In this document: positions 10,719-23,161 of the stretch, piece after piece
How the letters are laid out: each line of letters starts with the position of its first letter
How positions within the stretch are numbered: position 1 is the stretch's first letter
DNA from: Balaenoptera acutorostrata
Lineage: Eukaryota > Chordata > Mammalia > Artiodactyla > Balaenopteridae
Assembly: GCF_949987535.1 (NCBI RefSeq)
Contig: NC_080081.1
Coordinates: 50,433,153 to 50,497,152, forward strand
Direction: 5' to 3'
DNA: 64,000 bases
Translations under genes and position numbers: made by a program
Notes under the pieces: generated by a model
Databases searched by the model: none
Told to the model about the DNA's origin: nothing
Seen by the model: only the letters and a program-made list of their open reading frames with translations

Positions 10719-10765
10719 ATTTTGTCTATGGCATTTTGTCATGGAAGCCCAAGCAGACTAAAACA
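10360..10765 (+). mobile_element. MaLR LTR (MST/MLT1 type), 3' LTR
   Basis: Begins TGTTATGG and ends AAAACA, with internal blocks typical of MaLR LTRs: GGAGGTGGGGTCTTTGG, GTGAGGACACAGGAG and GCCTCCAGAATTTTGAGAA. A (TA)n run at 10669-10713 replaces the expected AATAAA-containing part. Same strand as the internal segments. No coding sequence. Confidence 0.8.
10669..10713. repeat. (TA)n microsatellite in MaLR LTR
   Basis: About 45 bp of TA dinucleotides, located where the LTR polyadenylation region should lie. Confidence 0.95.
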
Positions 10766-11289
10766 CTAAAATGTTACCCTGCTACCTGTCTTCAAAACTT
10801 GACTATTCTTCACTTCAATCAAGGATGAGTGGACACATAACTATTCTTTCCACTAATAATATGGAACTAAATGACAAAATAAGACATTATGGTAGCATCC
10901 AAAGATCAGGAGATGCTCTGGGGGGGGGGGCAGAATACAAAGAAGAGAAAAATATATGTTAGAAATTTGCTTTTTGTTACCAGTAAGATTGAAGAACATG
11001 TGTTCTGTGGGGCGGGGGGGGGGGGGGGTGGAAGGAAAAAAAAGATGTAACAGAAAGAATTAGTAAAACAATAAATTGAATTGTTAATTGTTCCCTTGAG
11101 AAGAAAAATAAAAGACAACAGATGAATAATGATAGAAACAAAATACCGTATCAGAGTTAAAGTCATTCTGAACAGTGCAGATAAATGAACCAGTGTTGTA
11201 AAAATAAGAAAATGTAAGAGATTATTATGCTGGAGAAAAGAAGGGAACAGAAAGAAAACTGAGCACAAACATTGAAAGGTATTACCGAA
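10766..11289. other. AT-rich DNA with two G runs
   Basis: No gene or named repeat recognised. G runs lie at about 10920-10930 and 11011-11029, the second interrupted by one C and one T. The 120-codon minus-strand frame here is low-complexity (proline run from the G run) and not a credible protein. Confidence 0.5.
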
Positions 11290-12830
11290 AAAAAATAAGA
11301 ATATTCTGCATTAAGATGTTTTTATAAATCGACTTACTTTGTGTTGAAGAAAATTAGTTGAAAATAAATTATCAGGTAAAATTTATTGAACTAAAAATAT
11401 TTTCCCTTACATTAACTGATAAATAAAAATAGGCCAATCTAAAGAGCTTAAAAAGGAAATGTGTAACTGAACAAAAAATTACTAGGCAATTTACTCTTCT
11501 CGTAGGAACTGTGGTGGTAGCACAGTAGTAAAGAGATTTTAAAATGTGAATGGATTCAAAAAGTGTGCCACAACATACTTACCTACATAACAAAGTACTC
11601 AAAGACCCAAATAATGAAAACAACAGCCAAAATCAAGCATCCACAGAGGATAAATGTAGTATAAAACAGACCACATCAAATAAAAATAAGAAAGAGGAAA
11701 TAATAGAGATAAAATAAAAAATTAGTAAATTAAATAGCAGAATTTACAATAAAAGTTTTTTTTTTAATATTATTAAAACTTAAATTCCTAGTTAATTTGA
11801 GGAGAACAAAACAATCTACAAAATTAAAGCCAAAATGTTATAGAATTATAATTGAACTATTTAGTAAATATATTTTCAGAAAATACTTTTAAAAATCAGA
11901 ATAAAATAGAAGATTTTTAGAAAATATAAAGTTCAGTAGGTCTTATAGAAGTGGAGAATAAAACTAGACCAATATCCTAGGAGTAATAAAATAATTTGTC
12001 TAATAGTTATCTGGAATAGAAAGCACCAGGATCAGATGACTTTTAGGATAAATTTTTAAAAATTTGCCAAGAATGGATTTTTAAAGATATATTTTAAAGG
12101 CATTCTAGCGTATAGACTAAGATATCAAATTTCTAAATTATTTTATGAGGCTAGGAAAGCTCTGCTACCAAAACAAGACAAAAGTAGTACAAAAAATAAT
12201 ACTAAAGACACATTTCATGTTTGAACAATAAAGGGAACATCTTAGTTAAAAGAAAAAATATATGTATATATATATATATGTATATAGCAAAACTAGCAAA
12301 ACAAATCCAGCAATGCATAATCAAGCAGGATTATTTTCTGGGAGTGCTCAGAAAGGATAACATAATCAGTCTTTTAATGTTTCAATGTATTAACATAATT
12401 CATTTGATCATAGGTCAAAAGGGAAAATATAATTATGTGGTAGATGATAAAAGTTGGATAAAATTAAAAATATAACATTGATAAAATATTTTGATAAAAT
12501 AGGAACAGAAGTACTTTTTGGTATGTCATAAGTATATCTATTAGCATTTCCATTTAATTTCAAGAAATTTGCTATTGCATCAATCTTGAATTTTCATCCA
12601 ATGTAATAAGATATAAAATAATGTTATAAAGGTATAAATGATATAATGATATAAAGATATAAAAAAATAAAATGAAGATATAAAATAATAAAAAAACAAT
12701 GCCTAACGCTTTTTATTTTAAAAATAAGACGTTCTATCTAGAAAGGGCAGAAACATTTATTCAAATGCCCTCAGGAATAATAAAAGATTAGTTAATAAGA
12801 TTAGTTAATAAGATAGTTTTAAAACAAGAA
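11290..12830 (+). mobile_element. L1: Very old plus-strand L1 ORF2 relic
   Basis: Strongly decayed, but stretches line up with L1 ORF2 sense sequence: GCACCAGGATCAGATG (12023-12038, the PGPDG region), AACAAATCCAGCAATGCATAA (near 12300) and GATTATTTTCTGGGAGTGC. No frame is open. Outer limits are uncertain and it could be a HAL1-type relative. Confidence 0.5.
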
Positions 12831-14325
12831 TTTAAAAAGCAATGATTTTTTCCCATATTTGACAATAACTTGTTAAGTAGAGTAAGAGAACAGGATCCCC
12901 TTTTCATAATTAATCAAAAATATAAATTAAAAAAAAATGTTTAACCAGAAATCTAAATCCCAGTAGGATTCAGGCATTGGAAATTTTTCTAATTGGGTTT
13001 TTTCCAAATATGGTCCATTGCTGAAGTCTTATGATTGTAACAATGGAAGGATAATACAATGAAGTGCTCAGTGAATGACATGGATATGATCTGTTCTGTA
13101 CAGATGAGCAGGTGGTAAGGCCTTGCAGCACAATTCACATAACGACGTGGGCTGTGTGGGTTGTAATTAATGGATTATAAATGGCTCTGTCAGAAGCTAC
13201 TTCAAGTTACTAAAAAAGTCATACATTTCCAGGGACATAGACCTTGAATTTTTGACTAGAGAAATTCCAGATATATAGACTGAAGCAGGAATGCTATAAA
13301 CAAAGTTGTAGTTAAGTTGATAAGATCATAAATACATATTTTCAAAAGTGCTGTTTATTCCTCTCTGTGATTTTTGCAGATGCTGTGAAAATAAATTCAG
13401 CTGAAAAGTTATTTTGTAGCAGACTTAATGTAGCATTTCCTGGTAAACAAGCTGCATTATTGATTTTTTTTTATTTTTAATGAAAATCAGTGAATTTTGC
13501 AAAGTCTGAATCTTTGCATAAGAACTGGTAGAGCAAATGCATTATTTCTGCTCAAATCTATAAATTTTAGTTTTTCATGTAACATGCTATTTCTTCCATT
13601 TTCAGATCAACCAAATATTTTAAATGGATACAAAAATGACAGCATATTGGTAATCTATTTTTCATTGAATAATAATGTTGTAGAATGGAGGAGGGGTCCC
13701 ACTGACACTGCTGTTGCCATTTGGTGTGGGTAATTTACATGCAGAGAAGGAACAGAAAACATGCTGTCCTCTGAATTCTCAATTTTTCACAGTATGGAGA
13801 GGCATGGAGCTGTTTTTGGTACATGTTGTAGCCAAGGTTTCAGCAGAGTGGAGCCAGCTTCAACTCGAAGGCTGGGCAGGCACCAGAGCACATCATGTGT
13901 AAGAGCAGGAAAAACTCAGGACACCACATTATATATTTATAAGTTAGTAGCCCAATATGAGCTGGGGAACACCTAGTTTCTCTATTGCTCAGGATTTCTG
14001 GTCCAGGAGCAGCCTTGGGGGTTGCAGAGTGAGAACCAAAAAAATGCATTCCTATGCCCTGGGAATAGTCCTACCAACCAGGAATAGTTCAGCTGGTAGA
14101 TATCAGTGCTTTAACAATTCAACACCTGTTGTGGCACCACAAGTCTGTATTGGGTGCTTTCAGCCTTGTATTGTGTACTATGTTACGCACCATATCTTAC
14201 GTGGGAAAATTCCCTTTTTTTGATTTTTTGATCTGGAGCTATAACAGAATCAAGAGTTTGGAAGTCTTGGAGGCAGTAATTGTATTTGATATGTTGGAAT
14301 AATGCAAATGATTTGTGGGAAGAGG
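12831..14325. other. Unrecognised non-coding DNA
   Basis: No repeat family recognised. Base composition becomes more balanced at 13700-14200, with overlapping frames of 62-88 codons on the plus strand that show no domain. It may hold a decayed LTR or unique sequence; I cannot tell. Confidence 0.4.
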
Positions 14326-14880
14326 GCCAACTATGATGGATTAAAAATAGCCACACATTCTTTGCCACTTTTCTTTCATGCGGGGGAATCTAGTTATCTT
14401 CCCCTTGAATCTTGGCTGCCTATGACTGCTTTGACGAGTAGAGCATAGCAAAATTGACTCTTTCCCAAACCAGGCCATTAAGAAGCTGGAAGTTTAAGCC
14501 TTGGTCTCTTGGACCCTGAGATGACATGCATCTGGTTCGAAACCCTGCCAAAGAAATCATATGGAGAAACCCTGAGACTAAATGGAGAGGGGGATTTCTA
14601 GCTATCCATGTTGGAATTATGGGCATGTGAATTATTATATATGTGAATAATTAGGTATTAAGTATGTGAATGAAACTGTGTTTGAACCTTCAGACCAGCT
14701 CAGTCAGGATCGAATATCACCAAGTGACACTAGTTGAACCTGTGTGGAGCAGAATTGCCTAGTCAAGCTCCGTACAAATTTTTGACCCCACCCAAATCAT
14801 AGGATATGATAAAATGTATGTCATTTTAAGCTACTAAACTTGGGGGTAGTTTGTTATACATTAATTGATAACTAGAATAA
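14326..14880 (+). mobile_element. MLT1-type MaLR LTR
   Basis: Has the order of blocks seen in MLT1 LTRs: a start with CACACATTCTTTGCC, a middle CTTGGACCCTGAGATGAC, and a 3' end with CATTTTAAGCTACTAAACTTGGGGGTAGTTTGTTATACA. An AT-rich expansion lies near 14630-14670. Non-coding. Confidence 0.75.
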
Positions 14881-15705
14881 AATTCTCTTTGGATGAATAT
14901 CACCTTTTCATGAAATTTCAATAAAATCCCATGTTCTTTTTTTATTGATAGAAATGTCTTACATGGAAAAAAAAATTAAAAAAATATTGTAAAACAAAGT
15001 TAATGAAGAACTATAAGGCCAGATAAAAAGATGCATTCTAAATTTAAATAATTTAAGAGAGTATGATACTGGTGCTTAAAAGACAACCAGGGCAATAGAA
15101 TTAAAGCAAAAATACAAAAAGAGATCTCAGTTTACATAATTGATTTTATGACAAATATGTCTTTGGTGAATAATTCTTTCATAACATATCCTGTATAGCA
15201 CTTAGCATGTGATAAGCATTTCTAAATTAGACAAAACTGAAATCCCAAAAGAACTGGAATAAAATGTGGCTGATTATTAGATTGAAATTTTTATAATTAT
15301 TTAAAAAGTATATTTATTCATGCATTTTCACTTGCTAAGCTGAATATTTTTTGTAGGCAGTAATCATATATTTGTCTTTTTAATCTCTCAGAGTAATTAT
15401 CACAGTTTAATATTTTTATGAGAAATTTCATACTTTCTTCTATGTATGAATGTTTCTTCCAAAATGTATAAATGTGATGATTTAGTAACAATCTTGGATT
15501 ATATTATTAAAACTTAGACAACTTTCTCTAAATAGTGTGAGAAAAATTTGCATGCAGTCAATTTTTGTTCTCCTAAAGAATCTTGCTTCCAAGACATCGG
15601 AGTACTGAAAGCTGTTCTTGCAGTTAATACACTGTCACATAGTAAAAATATATAGTTTCCCATGTGCAAGGGTTCATGATATTGTCAATTGACATTTAGC
15701 GCCAT
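14881..15705. other. Unrecognised AT-rich DNA
   Basis: No open frame, RNA gene or named repeat seen. Confidence 0.4.
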
Positions 15706-16164
15706 TTACCTCTTGGCTGCCAATTCTTCATTTTGCATAATACATTTTTTACATAGAAGCTGAAACACAGGGAAATCTTCAGTTGGCATACCCCTGTGGG
15801 ATGACAGCATGATCGACATATGAGTAATAAATGCAGACTTAGAATGTACAGAGACAGCCACACTTTCACACTCTGACATTTTCGCACACCTCAGACTTAC
15901 ACGCTGAAATGCTGAACAATTACAGAAGAAAAAACAATGCATCATGGAAAAAAGTAGTATAAAAATAGATAATACTAAGTAGAGTTTCCATATAGTATAC
16001 CATTCACTATATGACAGTTCTATTCTTTCTGGGTAGTTACTTAAAATACCAGTTAGTGAACAAGGCAATATATTCATTTTGGAAGATATTTGTATTTCTA
16101 GGCAGTATTCTGAAGCATGCTTTAAATCAAAGAGATTGGCTATATAGCATTTCAAATTGAACAT
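15706..16164 (-). other. Unassigned 152-codon ORF containing a candidate exon (15710-15911)
   Basis: I do not recognise the protein. The frame is long for such AT-rich DNA. It has a hydrophobic stretch LYLVLSIFILLFSMMHCFFF near residues 65-85 and a Cys-containing tail LLCKKCIMQNEELAAKR. On the minus strand a pyrimidine-rich run ending GTTCAG (acceptor AG at 15913-15912) precedes 15911, and AAGAG|GTAAAT gives a donor at 15710/15709, so a 202-bp internal exon is possible. The hydrophobic part would then be mostly the acceptor's pyrimidine tract. No conserved domain, upstream partner exon or promoter is visible. Chance occurrence remains the likeliest explanation. Confidence 0.2.
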
Positions 16165-16799
16165 TTTCTTATTTTCCCTGACACATTAGAAATAAAATTA
16201 TATTTTTTTCCAAATTGCCACTGAATATTCTTAAATGCCCTTAATGTGAATGCTAGTTGTTTGAGTTTATACTTTATTAAATTCATGCTATTATCACTAC
16301 TACTCTTTGCATCATTACACATATAACAGGAAGAGGGGATAGAGCTGACTACTGCACACCTCGCAGACCTTGAAAGATCATTGAGAACACAAATACTATT
16401 GAGCTAAGTTGATAAGCAGTCTGTTAAATACAGTAGAAGTATACACAGCAATACTGATTAATAGGTAGTAGAGTATTATGGTATATTAGAAACAAGGGGG
16501 TGGTTAAAAAATATATATTCTGTTGCTTATCTAGTTTCTTAAGTAACACTAACTGAAACCAACTCATTAACTTACACAATTAAAAAGATGTATTGATTAT
16601 TTGCTACCCAAAATTAGTCAATAAATGATAGGGATTAAAAAAATCAATATAGGCTTTGATGAGTTCACAATTTAGTTTAGTTTAGTGAGAACACATAAAA
16701 TTTATATATTCTTATACTATTATTTTACTAAGGGTGCAAATCAGATATACAGAAAGGGGTATAGAAAAACAAGAATAAAGGGATTTAACCTAATTAATC
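16165..16799. other. Unrecognised AT-rich DNA
   Basis: Nothing supportable seen. Confidence 0.4.
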
Positions 16800-17415
16800 C
16801 TCTCTGCAGAGTTTCCCTTAAGCGACAGTAATTAACTGAGCCTTGGGAAAAACTTTTATAGGAATATATATATATATATATATATCCCTAGTGAAAGGTA
16901 TTCTGGAAAGCTAAAGCCAGCAGAAAGACAATATTTAGTATAACTACGCTAGAAAGCAAGGAGAATTGGGATCAATGCCTTGAGGAGATAAGGCATTAAT
17001 AGTAACTGAAGTCAGATGATGGAAATCTAGGAAATTTAAGCTTTATTCTTCACTGAATTAAGTTGTTTTAGTAGAGGTATGATACTTTCAGATCCAGGTT
17101 TTTAGAAAGAAAATGTTGACAAAACTACCAAGAAATGTTGTGAATTGTGGAATCCAGTTGGGAATTATTGTACAATTTCAGAACAGAGATAACCAACATA
17201 AAATTTAAGGAACTGGGAACTGAGGTTATAAGAAGGGAAGGATTTATTGATGATGTAAAATATTCAAATTTAAGCAATTGAGAATAAAGTAAAATCATTA
17301 AGAAATAGAACTTAGGTCTGCAGGGAAAATACTGTTTTCTTTGGGATGTGTTGAGATTAAGGTAACTGCATACTGTGTCTTTGGAGTATGGAGTTTGGGA
17401 GATAAAGCACGTTTA
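16800..17415 (-). mobile_element. L2-like ancient LINE relic, antisense (tentative)
   Basis: Word order resembles antisense L2 (for example GGGATGTGTTGAGATTAAGG near 17343 against the L2 GGACATGTTGAGTTTGAGG-type block). A (TA)n run lies at 16864-16885. Probably interrupted by the Tigger relic and resumed to the right of it. Confidence 0.35.
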
Positions 17416-17862
17416 CAGAGCTATTTTGGGTTTGGTTCCAGACCGCTGTGATGAAACAAATTGCAATGAAGCTAGTCATACATTTTTTTTTTTTTTTTAA
17501 ATTTCCCAGTGCACATAAAAGTTATGTTTATACTATATTTTCTTCTATTAAGTGTGCAACAGCATTATGTCTAAAAAAATGTATATATCTTGATTAAATA
17601 TACTTTATTGCTAAAAAATGCTAATCATCATCTGAAGTAATCATCATCAACCAATCGTAATTTTTATGCAAGAGTAACATCAAAGATCAATGATCACAGA
17701 TCAGCATAACTAATATAATGACAATGAAAAAGTTTAAATTATTGCAAGAGTTACCAACAGGTGACACAAAGACATGAAGCGAGCAAATGCTGTTGGAAAA
17801 ATGGAGTCACCTTTAACCTGTAAAAAAAGTGCAATATCTGTGATGTCCAGTATGATAAATTT
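17416..17862 (-). mobile_element. Tigger1-type DNA transposon, internally deleted
   Basis: Contains GGTTTGGTTCCAGACC, TTTCCCAGTGCACATAAAAG, AAGTGTGCAACAGCATTATG and TACTTTATTGCTAAAAAATG from one end of Tigger1, then jumps near 17655-17670 to the other end: AGTAACATCAAAGATCAATG, AAGCGAGCAAATGCTGTTGG and GTGCAATATCTGTGA. The transposase gene is absent, so this is a non-autonomous or deleted Tc1/mariner-like copy. A T run at 17484-17499 is expanded. Confidence 0.78.
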
Positions 17863-18290
17863 GGAAATCACTTGCAAGAACATGAGCATGGAACTCATGT
17901 GAGGTGATGAATATGACATGGAAGAGTCTGTGAATTAAGGAATGAAAATGGCCATAACTAGACTTGAAATACTGGAGAAAGAGAGAGACAACTGAAGGTA
18001 TCAAGCATATGGCTTGCAGTGAGTTCAGAGAAATACTAGGAGAGATCTGTGCTGTAGAAACCAAGGAAGAGGCTAAAAGTGGGTGATGGTAAGTGCTTGA
18101 TGGAGATCAAACATCAAATAAGTCATTTGGTGATCACTGAGAGGACAAATTTATCAGCATTTTGAAATGAACATCAAATGTCAAAAGGTTTGAGAGGAAA
18201 TGAGTGAAAATGAAGCAACAGAAATTGATTTTAGACTATTCATCCAAGCAAGTTGAAATTTATAAAATCAGGGAAGAGATCAGTCGCTTG
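17863..18290 (-). mobile_element. L2-like relic, continued (tentative)
   Basis: Purine-rich sequence whose word order appears to continue the antisense ancient LINE seen at 16800-17415. Weak assignment. Confidence 0.25.
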
Positions 18291-21149
18291 ATACACAAAC
18301 TGATCTGAAAATATACTTTCCCACTGGAAGTTTAAAAAGTAACATATTCTTACATCAAGGAAGTAGCTAATGATCATCAATTTAAAGTTTGCTTTGACAT
18401 ATTATAAAATTACTCTAAAACAAAACATGTTTATTTTAAAACAATACATGCTCTTACTTTCTAACAGTTATTTGGATCTGTAGTAAGTCTTGGAAAAATA
18501 TAACTAAAGATTAATATTATTAAGCTTCTCTGATTATTTCTGACATCTTTGAGAAAACATATTGTCATTATGTAATGTCGGTGGGCTGATGGGATGGCAA
18601 CATTGTTTGGTCAATAACTAGGAATAATTGTCCAACTTAGTACTCATATATGTTTTTATGACAGGCATTAATTTTAATTCTATGTAGAGGGAAAAAGAAG
18701 CTGCTTAATAGTAGCTTCATCATTTTGGAATAAGAATAAATCTAGATTTGTCACTGTTTTTAGCCACTTTGTGGCCTTTTATATTACTTCACAGATGTTA
18801 TCTACAGCAGTATGTTTCTCATTACCATATTAAATGGGTTCAACAAAGGCACGTTTATCCATTGCCACCTCCTGACTTTTTAGTATTTAATGCCGCCTGA
18901 AACGTCCCAATCACTTTCCAGACACAGAGCAGTGAGGGACTGAATATTTCAATACTGTTGCCTTGTGGTCTGTTTTTTCTGCACTCTGATTGTATATTTA
19001 TTTTTAAGGAAGTTATTCTTCCATAGTACATATGATATACATCACTGAAGAACTAGGTGGCCCTGTAAGATTTGTAGTGTGAAGTATCCACCCATGTAAT
19101 TATGATTTTTCCTTAATGTTATTCCCGTTATTCAGAAGATTGCTTTTGTTGGACTGAATGATATCCACTGGTGCAGTGAAAGTTTATATTAGCTTTCTTA
19201 GGATTTCTACACCTCAATGTATGCCGGATCTGTACGTTTAGCTTGTTCTATTGTACTGCAATGTATTTGTCATTCTGTGGTTTTTCACTGTTTTGCTCTT
19301 TTTGAAGTATAATGCTTTCCTCCTTGCTAGGACATTTCTTATAATGTTTCATCATCAACATTATTTCTTGCACTCTCAGAGAGTAGGATCTTGCTATCTT
19401 ACATAAACACACACACATGCATATACATATATACACATACATACATATATCTAGAACTATAAAAGTATTTTAAGAGCAGAGTTAACCACAGAGTTCTGTC
19501 CAATGTTTCTGCTGGTCTGGCCAAAGAGGACTGTATGTAAGGGTCGGGACTTGGGACTTTGTATCTTCTTTGTTTTGATGTCACACAAAATTAAGTCCTT
19601 GATAGTTTGTATGATGTTTTGTGATGAGGAAGATGATGCAGTTTATCTCTTCATAGACTAAGCGAAGCAGAAATTGGTGGAACAAGGGTGAGTAATCATC
19701 AATTTTATAATTGAAAAACTCCATTCTGATGATTTTATTGTTACTAAAGTATAAGGAATTAGAAAGAATCTGTAAGAAGCTCATAGAAATGAACAATTTT
19801 TTCCTTTAAAAAATATTGGTCCTATTTTGTCTTATCTTACCCATGAGCCAAAAAATGCCCTCTTTAGATTAATTTTGATTAATTATGGATGACCATTGTT
19901 TTAATATTTGCTCTTGCTAAGCATCAGCAAAACACTTATCATCACCTGATGCACTCAAGGTCTTTATGGGGAATCCAAACAATTAAATGTGTTTGATTTG
20001 ACATTCTAATTAAATAGTAATTAAAGGTTGGGTTTTGGTTAGCTAAACTTTAAATCTCAGGTAAAAGTAGCATAAGGAAAGGAATATCATTTAAGCAAGC
20101 GAAAGTATGTTTATTTTCATAATCTACGTTGAAAAGAAAATGCTCTTCAAATACACACTCAGATTATCTTAAATGCTCATTATAAACATGAGAAATCATG
20201 CTGTAATTTATACTCTGCTTTATTTGCCCTTTTAGCCAATTAATTTACAAATACTGTGTTTTATGAAAATCTGATGAAACATGACTAGAACTACAGGTAA
20301 AAATATGCATGTTATGATTGTTTATAAGGAATAAGTGCTTGAAAAAAGAGGGCTGTACAGTTTTTATATGTCTGAAATATTTCATCATCATCATCATAAA
20401 GAAGTGAAGGAGAAATAGAACAATTCAAATGAACCTCATGCATATTTATATGAACAATATTATAATGGTATAATGTTTGTGGGAAAATAGAATAGGAATA
20501 GAAAATCACTAGGAATCAGCATGTGTTCTCTAAAAATGAATTGCATTTATAATACACAGTAATTTAGGTTGCTTTTGTCTCATCAGTATTTTATACAGTA
20601 TGTTACATGTAATAAATCCTTCCTACTTTTGTGATTTGGTGAAATTTTTATCATGTTAATGGCTGATGATTCCAAATAATATAGTAGACACATTTTATTG
20701 TGATTTTAGACATGTCTTTGATAATAACTCATGTTGAATAGTTGTTCAGGTTTAACAAATATCTGTAGTTCCTCTTTGGTGAAATTCTGTCTCTCATTTG
20801 CTTATTTGTTAATTGGCTTTTACTGAGTTATGTAAAATTTACATGGAATTTTTATATTATAGAGAAATTAACTCCCTTTCCTGGTGTTTTTACCACGAAT
20901 ATTTTCTGATTTTTTTTTGCCTTTTTATAGTTTGTTTTAAAATAAGAAATAGTAAAATTTGCCAATATTTTTCTTTCTGATATTTTTTATCAGTTCAAAT
21001 TTTCAGTTATTTTTCCATTCATCATGTATAAAAATGTAATTTTCTCTATTTTTTTTTTTTTTTTTTTAGCTCAGTTGTTACTTAGTGTTGCTGATTATGG
21101 TTCTTGAGTATCTCAAGGACATTTACTTCTCTCCATTCTCTGCCCCCAC
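18291..21149. other. Unrecognised AT-rich DNA
   Basis: No gene or named repeat recognised across 2.8 kb. A short CA/TA-rich patch lies at 19404-19450, ATC-type triplets near 20384, and a T run at 21050-21068. Minus-strand frames of 61-71 codons at 19248-19796 show no domain. Confidence 0.4.
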
Positions 21150-21590
21150 AGCCATTTAGTCAATCTTGATTCTGTAGACTGTACCTGTAGATTACTGCAT
21201 CAGGTACCCCATTCTCTCCCTTCCAGTCTTGCCTCTTTTCAATCCACTCTCCATGATTCAAACTGAGTGGTCTATTCATTTTACTTTGATGCGTAAACAC
21301 TTTCCTGGTTGCTTTTTATGCATAAGCAAACATTACCTCATGCCCTTTGTGATTGCCTGCTGAGCCTTATGTTTCCCAGCACTTAGCTGCTTGTATATTT
21401 CACCTCACCCAAATGGAATGTCTCTTAGTTTCATGAATGCAATAAACACTTTCTCTCTTTTGCGGCTTTTCATACCTTCCTCCTGATAATTTCTGTTTTC
21501 ATGATTACCTTCATCTCTTTTCCAAGTTTGTGCCTACTCAATTCATTCAACCAATATTCATTGAGGGCTATTTTGATCAAAATAAATTAG
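21150..21590 (+). mobile_element. L2 LINE relic (plus strand, diverged)
   Basis: TAGATTACTGCATCAGG, CTTTTCAATCCACTCTCC and TTTTATGCATAAGC-like blocks follow the order of the L2 3' region (GGATTACTGCAACAGCC, CAATCCATTCTCCAC and so on). No open frame. Confidence 0.45.
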
Positions 21591-22559
21591 TAACTAATCT
21601 TCAGAATTTACAGTTTAGTTGTGAAGGCAAAAATAGAAATAAAAAGAAAAAAGAAAATACACAAGTAGATATAAAATTATAATTTATGAAAAATTTTATA
21701 AAAAAATAAGATGCAATGAAATAAAATAAAAAGGGGTAAATAATTCATGTTATAAGAAAGTACAAAAACAGCATCTTAAAAAGTGGCAGTTCAATTTAGA
21801 ATTGAAGGATTAGTAGGAGTTAACCAGAACAAAAGTAAAGTAAGAGTATGCCTGTGATTCAGCTAATTCTTTAGACATCACTATTTCTAGGAAGCTCTGT
21901 AACTGCCTAATTGGTTTAAGCTCTGTGTTCAGAGAAAACCTTCATCTCTTCTCATCATAGCTTGTTCTTATTATAGTTGGTTATTAAATAATTACAGCAA
22001 TGTCCTATGTGAATCATGGATTTACTACTTCTTTTTTCTATTTCTGGCTAAAGCTGCCACACTGTGTGGTCTGATAGTATACATATTCATATCAATTCAC
22101 ACTTGGAAGGCTATAACATTCCCATATCACACCTATTTTAGACTCATATACTTATGTATAAGTACAGAGTATTATGCCTTCAATTCTGACAGGCTCCAAC
22201 TAGCAACAGTCACTGCTGTCTTTCCCCAGAAAGCACTTAAGTATATGCCTTCCAAAATTGCATTTTTGTGCAATACTAAAGTCTTGTTGCCATCCATAAC
22301 ATTTAAAACAGAAGCATTATCTAGATGACCTTCCTGAATTCTGAATGGTTATATATAAGTTTCCCTATTTATCACTGCTAAAGACCAGAGACACCAATGC
22401 TCCTTGCATTCACCACCAAAACTCCTGGCTAGCCCCTGCTGATCTAGAGCTGAATGGTTATATTTTAGCCACATTAATAAGGTTTGGCTATACAGGAATA
22501 ACCATTTATACAACCACCTGAACTCCTTGCTGCAAGCCTCTTCTTATACTGCATTTGCT
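21591..22559. other. Unrecognised AT-rich DNA
   Basis: Nothing supportable seen. Confidence 0.4.
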
Positions 22560-22760
22560 GTTCTCTGGGTCCAGTTTGTTCTTCCTCCCAAAATCTGAAT
22601 GGATCAATCCATCACTGCTTTCAAGTGTCTGCTTAAATGTCATCTCCTCAATAAGACATTCCCTGACCATGCTATTTTCCACAGCAGTCTCTGCCACCAT
22701 TCATTCCCTTTATTTTTCTTCACAGCAGTCATCCCAACATTATGAGGTTGCATTGTTTGG
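22560..22760 (+). mobile_element. L2 LINE 3' relic (plus strand)
   Basis: CTTAAATGTCATCTCCTC followed by AGACATTCCCTGACCATGC and TTTATTTTTCTTCACAGCAG is the recognisable order of the L2 3' end. The overlapping 139-codon frame (22555-22974) is not a gene. Confidence 0.65.
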
Positions 22761-23123
22761 GACCTGCTGCTCATCCCTTGATGAATGTGATATGTTCTAT
22801 ATCCTTAATGAAAAAAACACTGTCACTGGTCCAATGAGAGATTCAACCCTGCCTCTAATATTCATAATTACCTTAAACAGTTTTATTATGTTTCTTCAAA
22901 GTCCTCTCAAACATAATATTGTCCACATTCAGTCCTTCCAAATAGTTCATTCCCTAACTGTTAGAAGATCATGACCTCGACCAGATGACCCAAAACACTT
23001 TCTCAAATATTATGACCCTACTCAACAAATATTGAAGGCGTCCCCTTATCCTTCTCCACAATAGGATTCCTACTGGTATCCATTTCTTAAATATAGCTCT
23101 GTCTCTCTACCAGGCAATTCAGA

Positions 23124-23161
<38 letters not shown>

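Noticed and set aside
19150..19800. Possible processed pseudogene on the minus strand (several short frames in a row)
   Set aside because: Frames do not join into a protein I recognise and no poly(A) tail or target duplication was found.
22555..22974. 139-codon plus-strand frame
   Set aside because: Covers an L2 3' end; no protein similarity and no start context or splice support.
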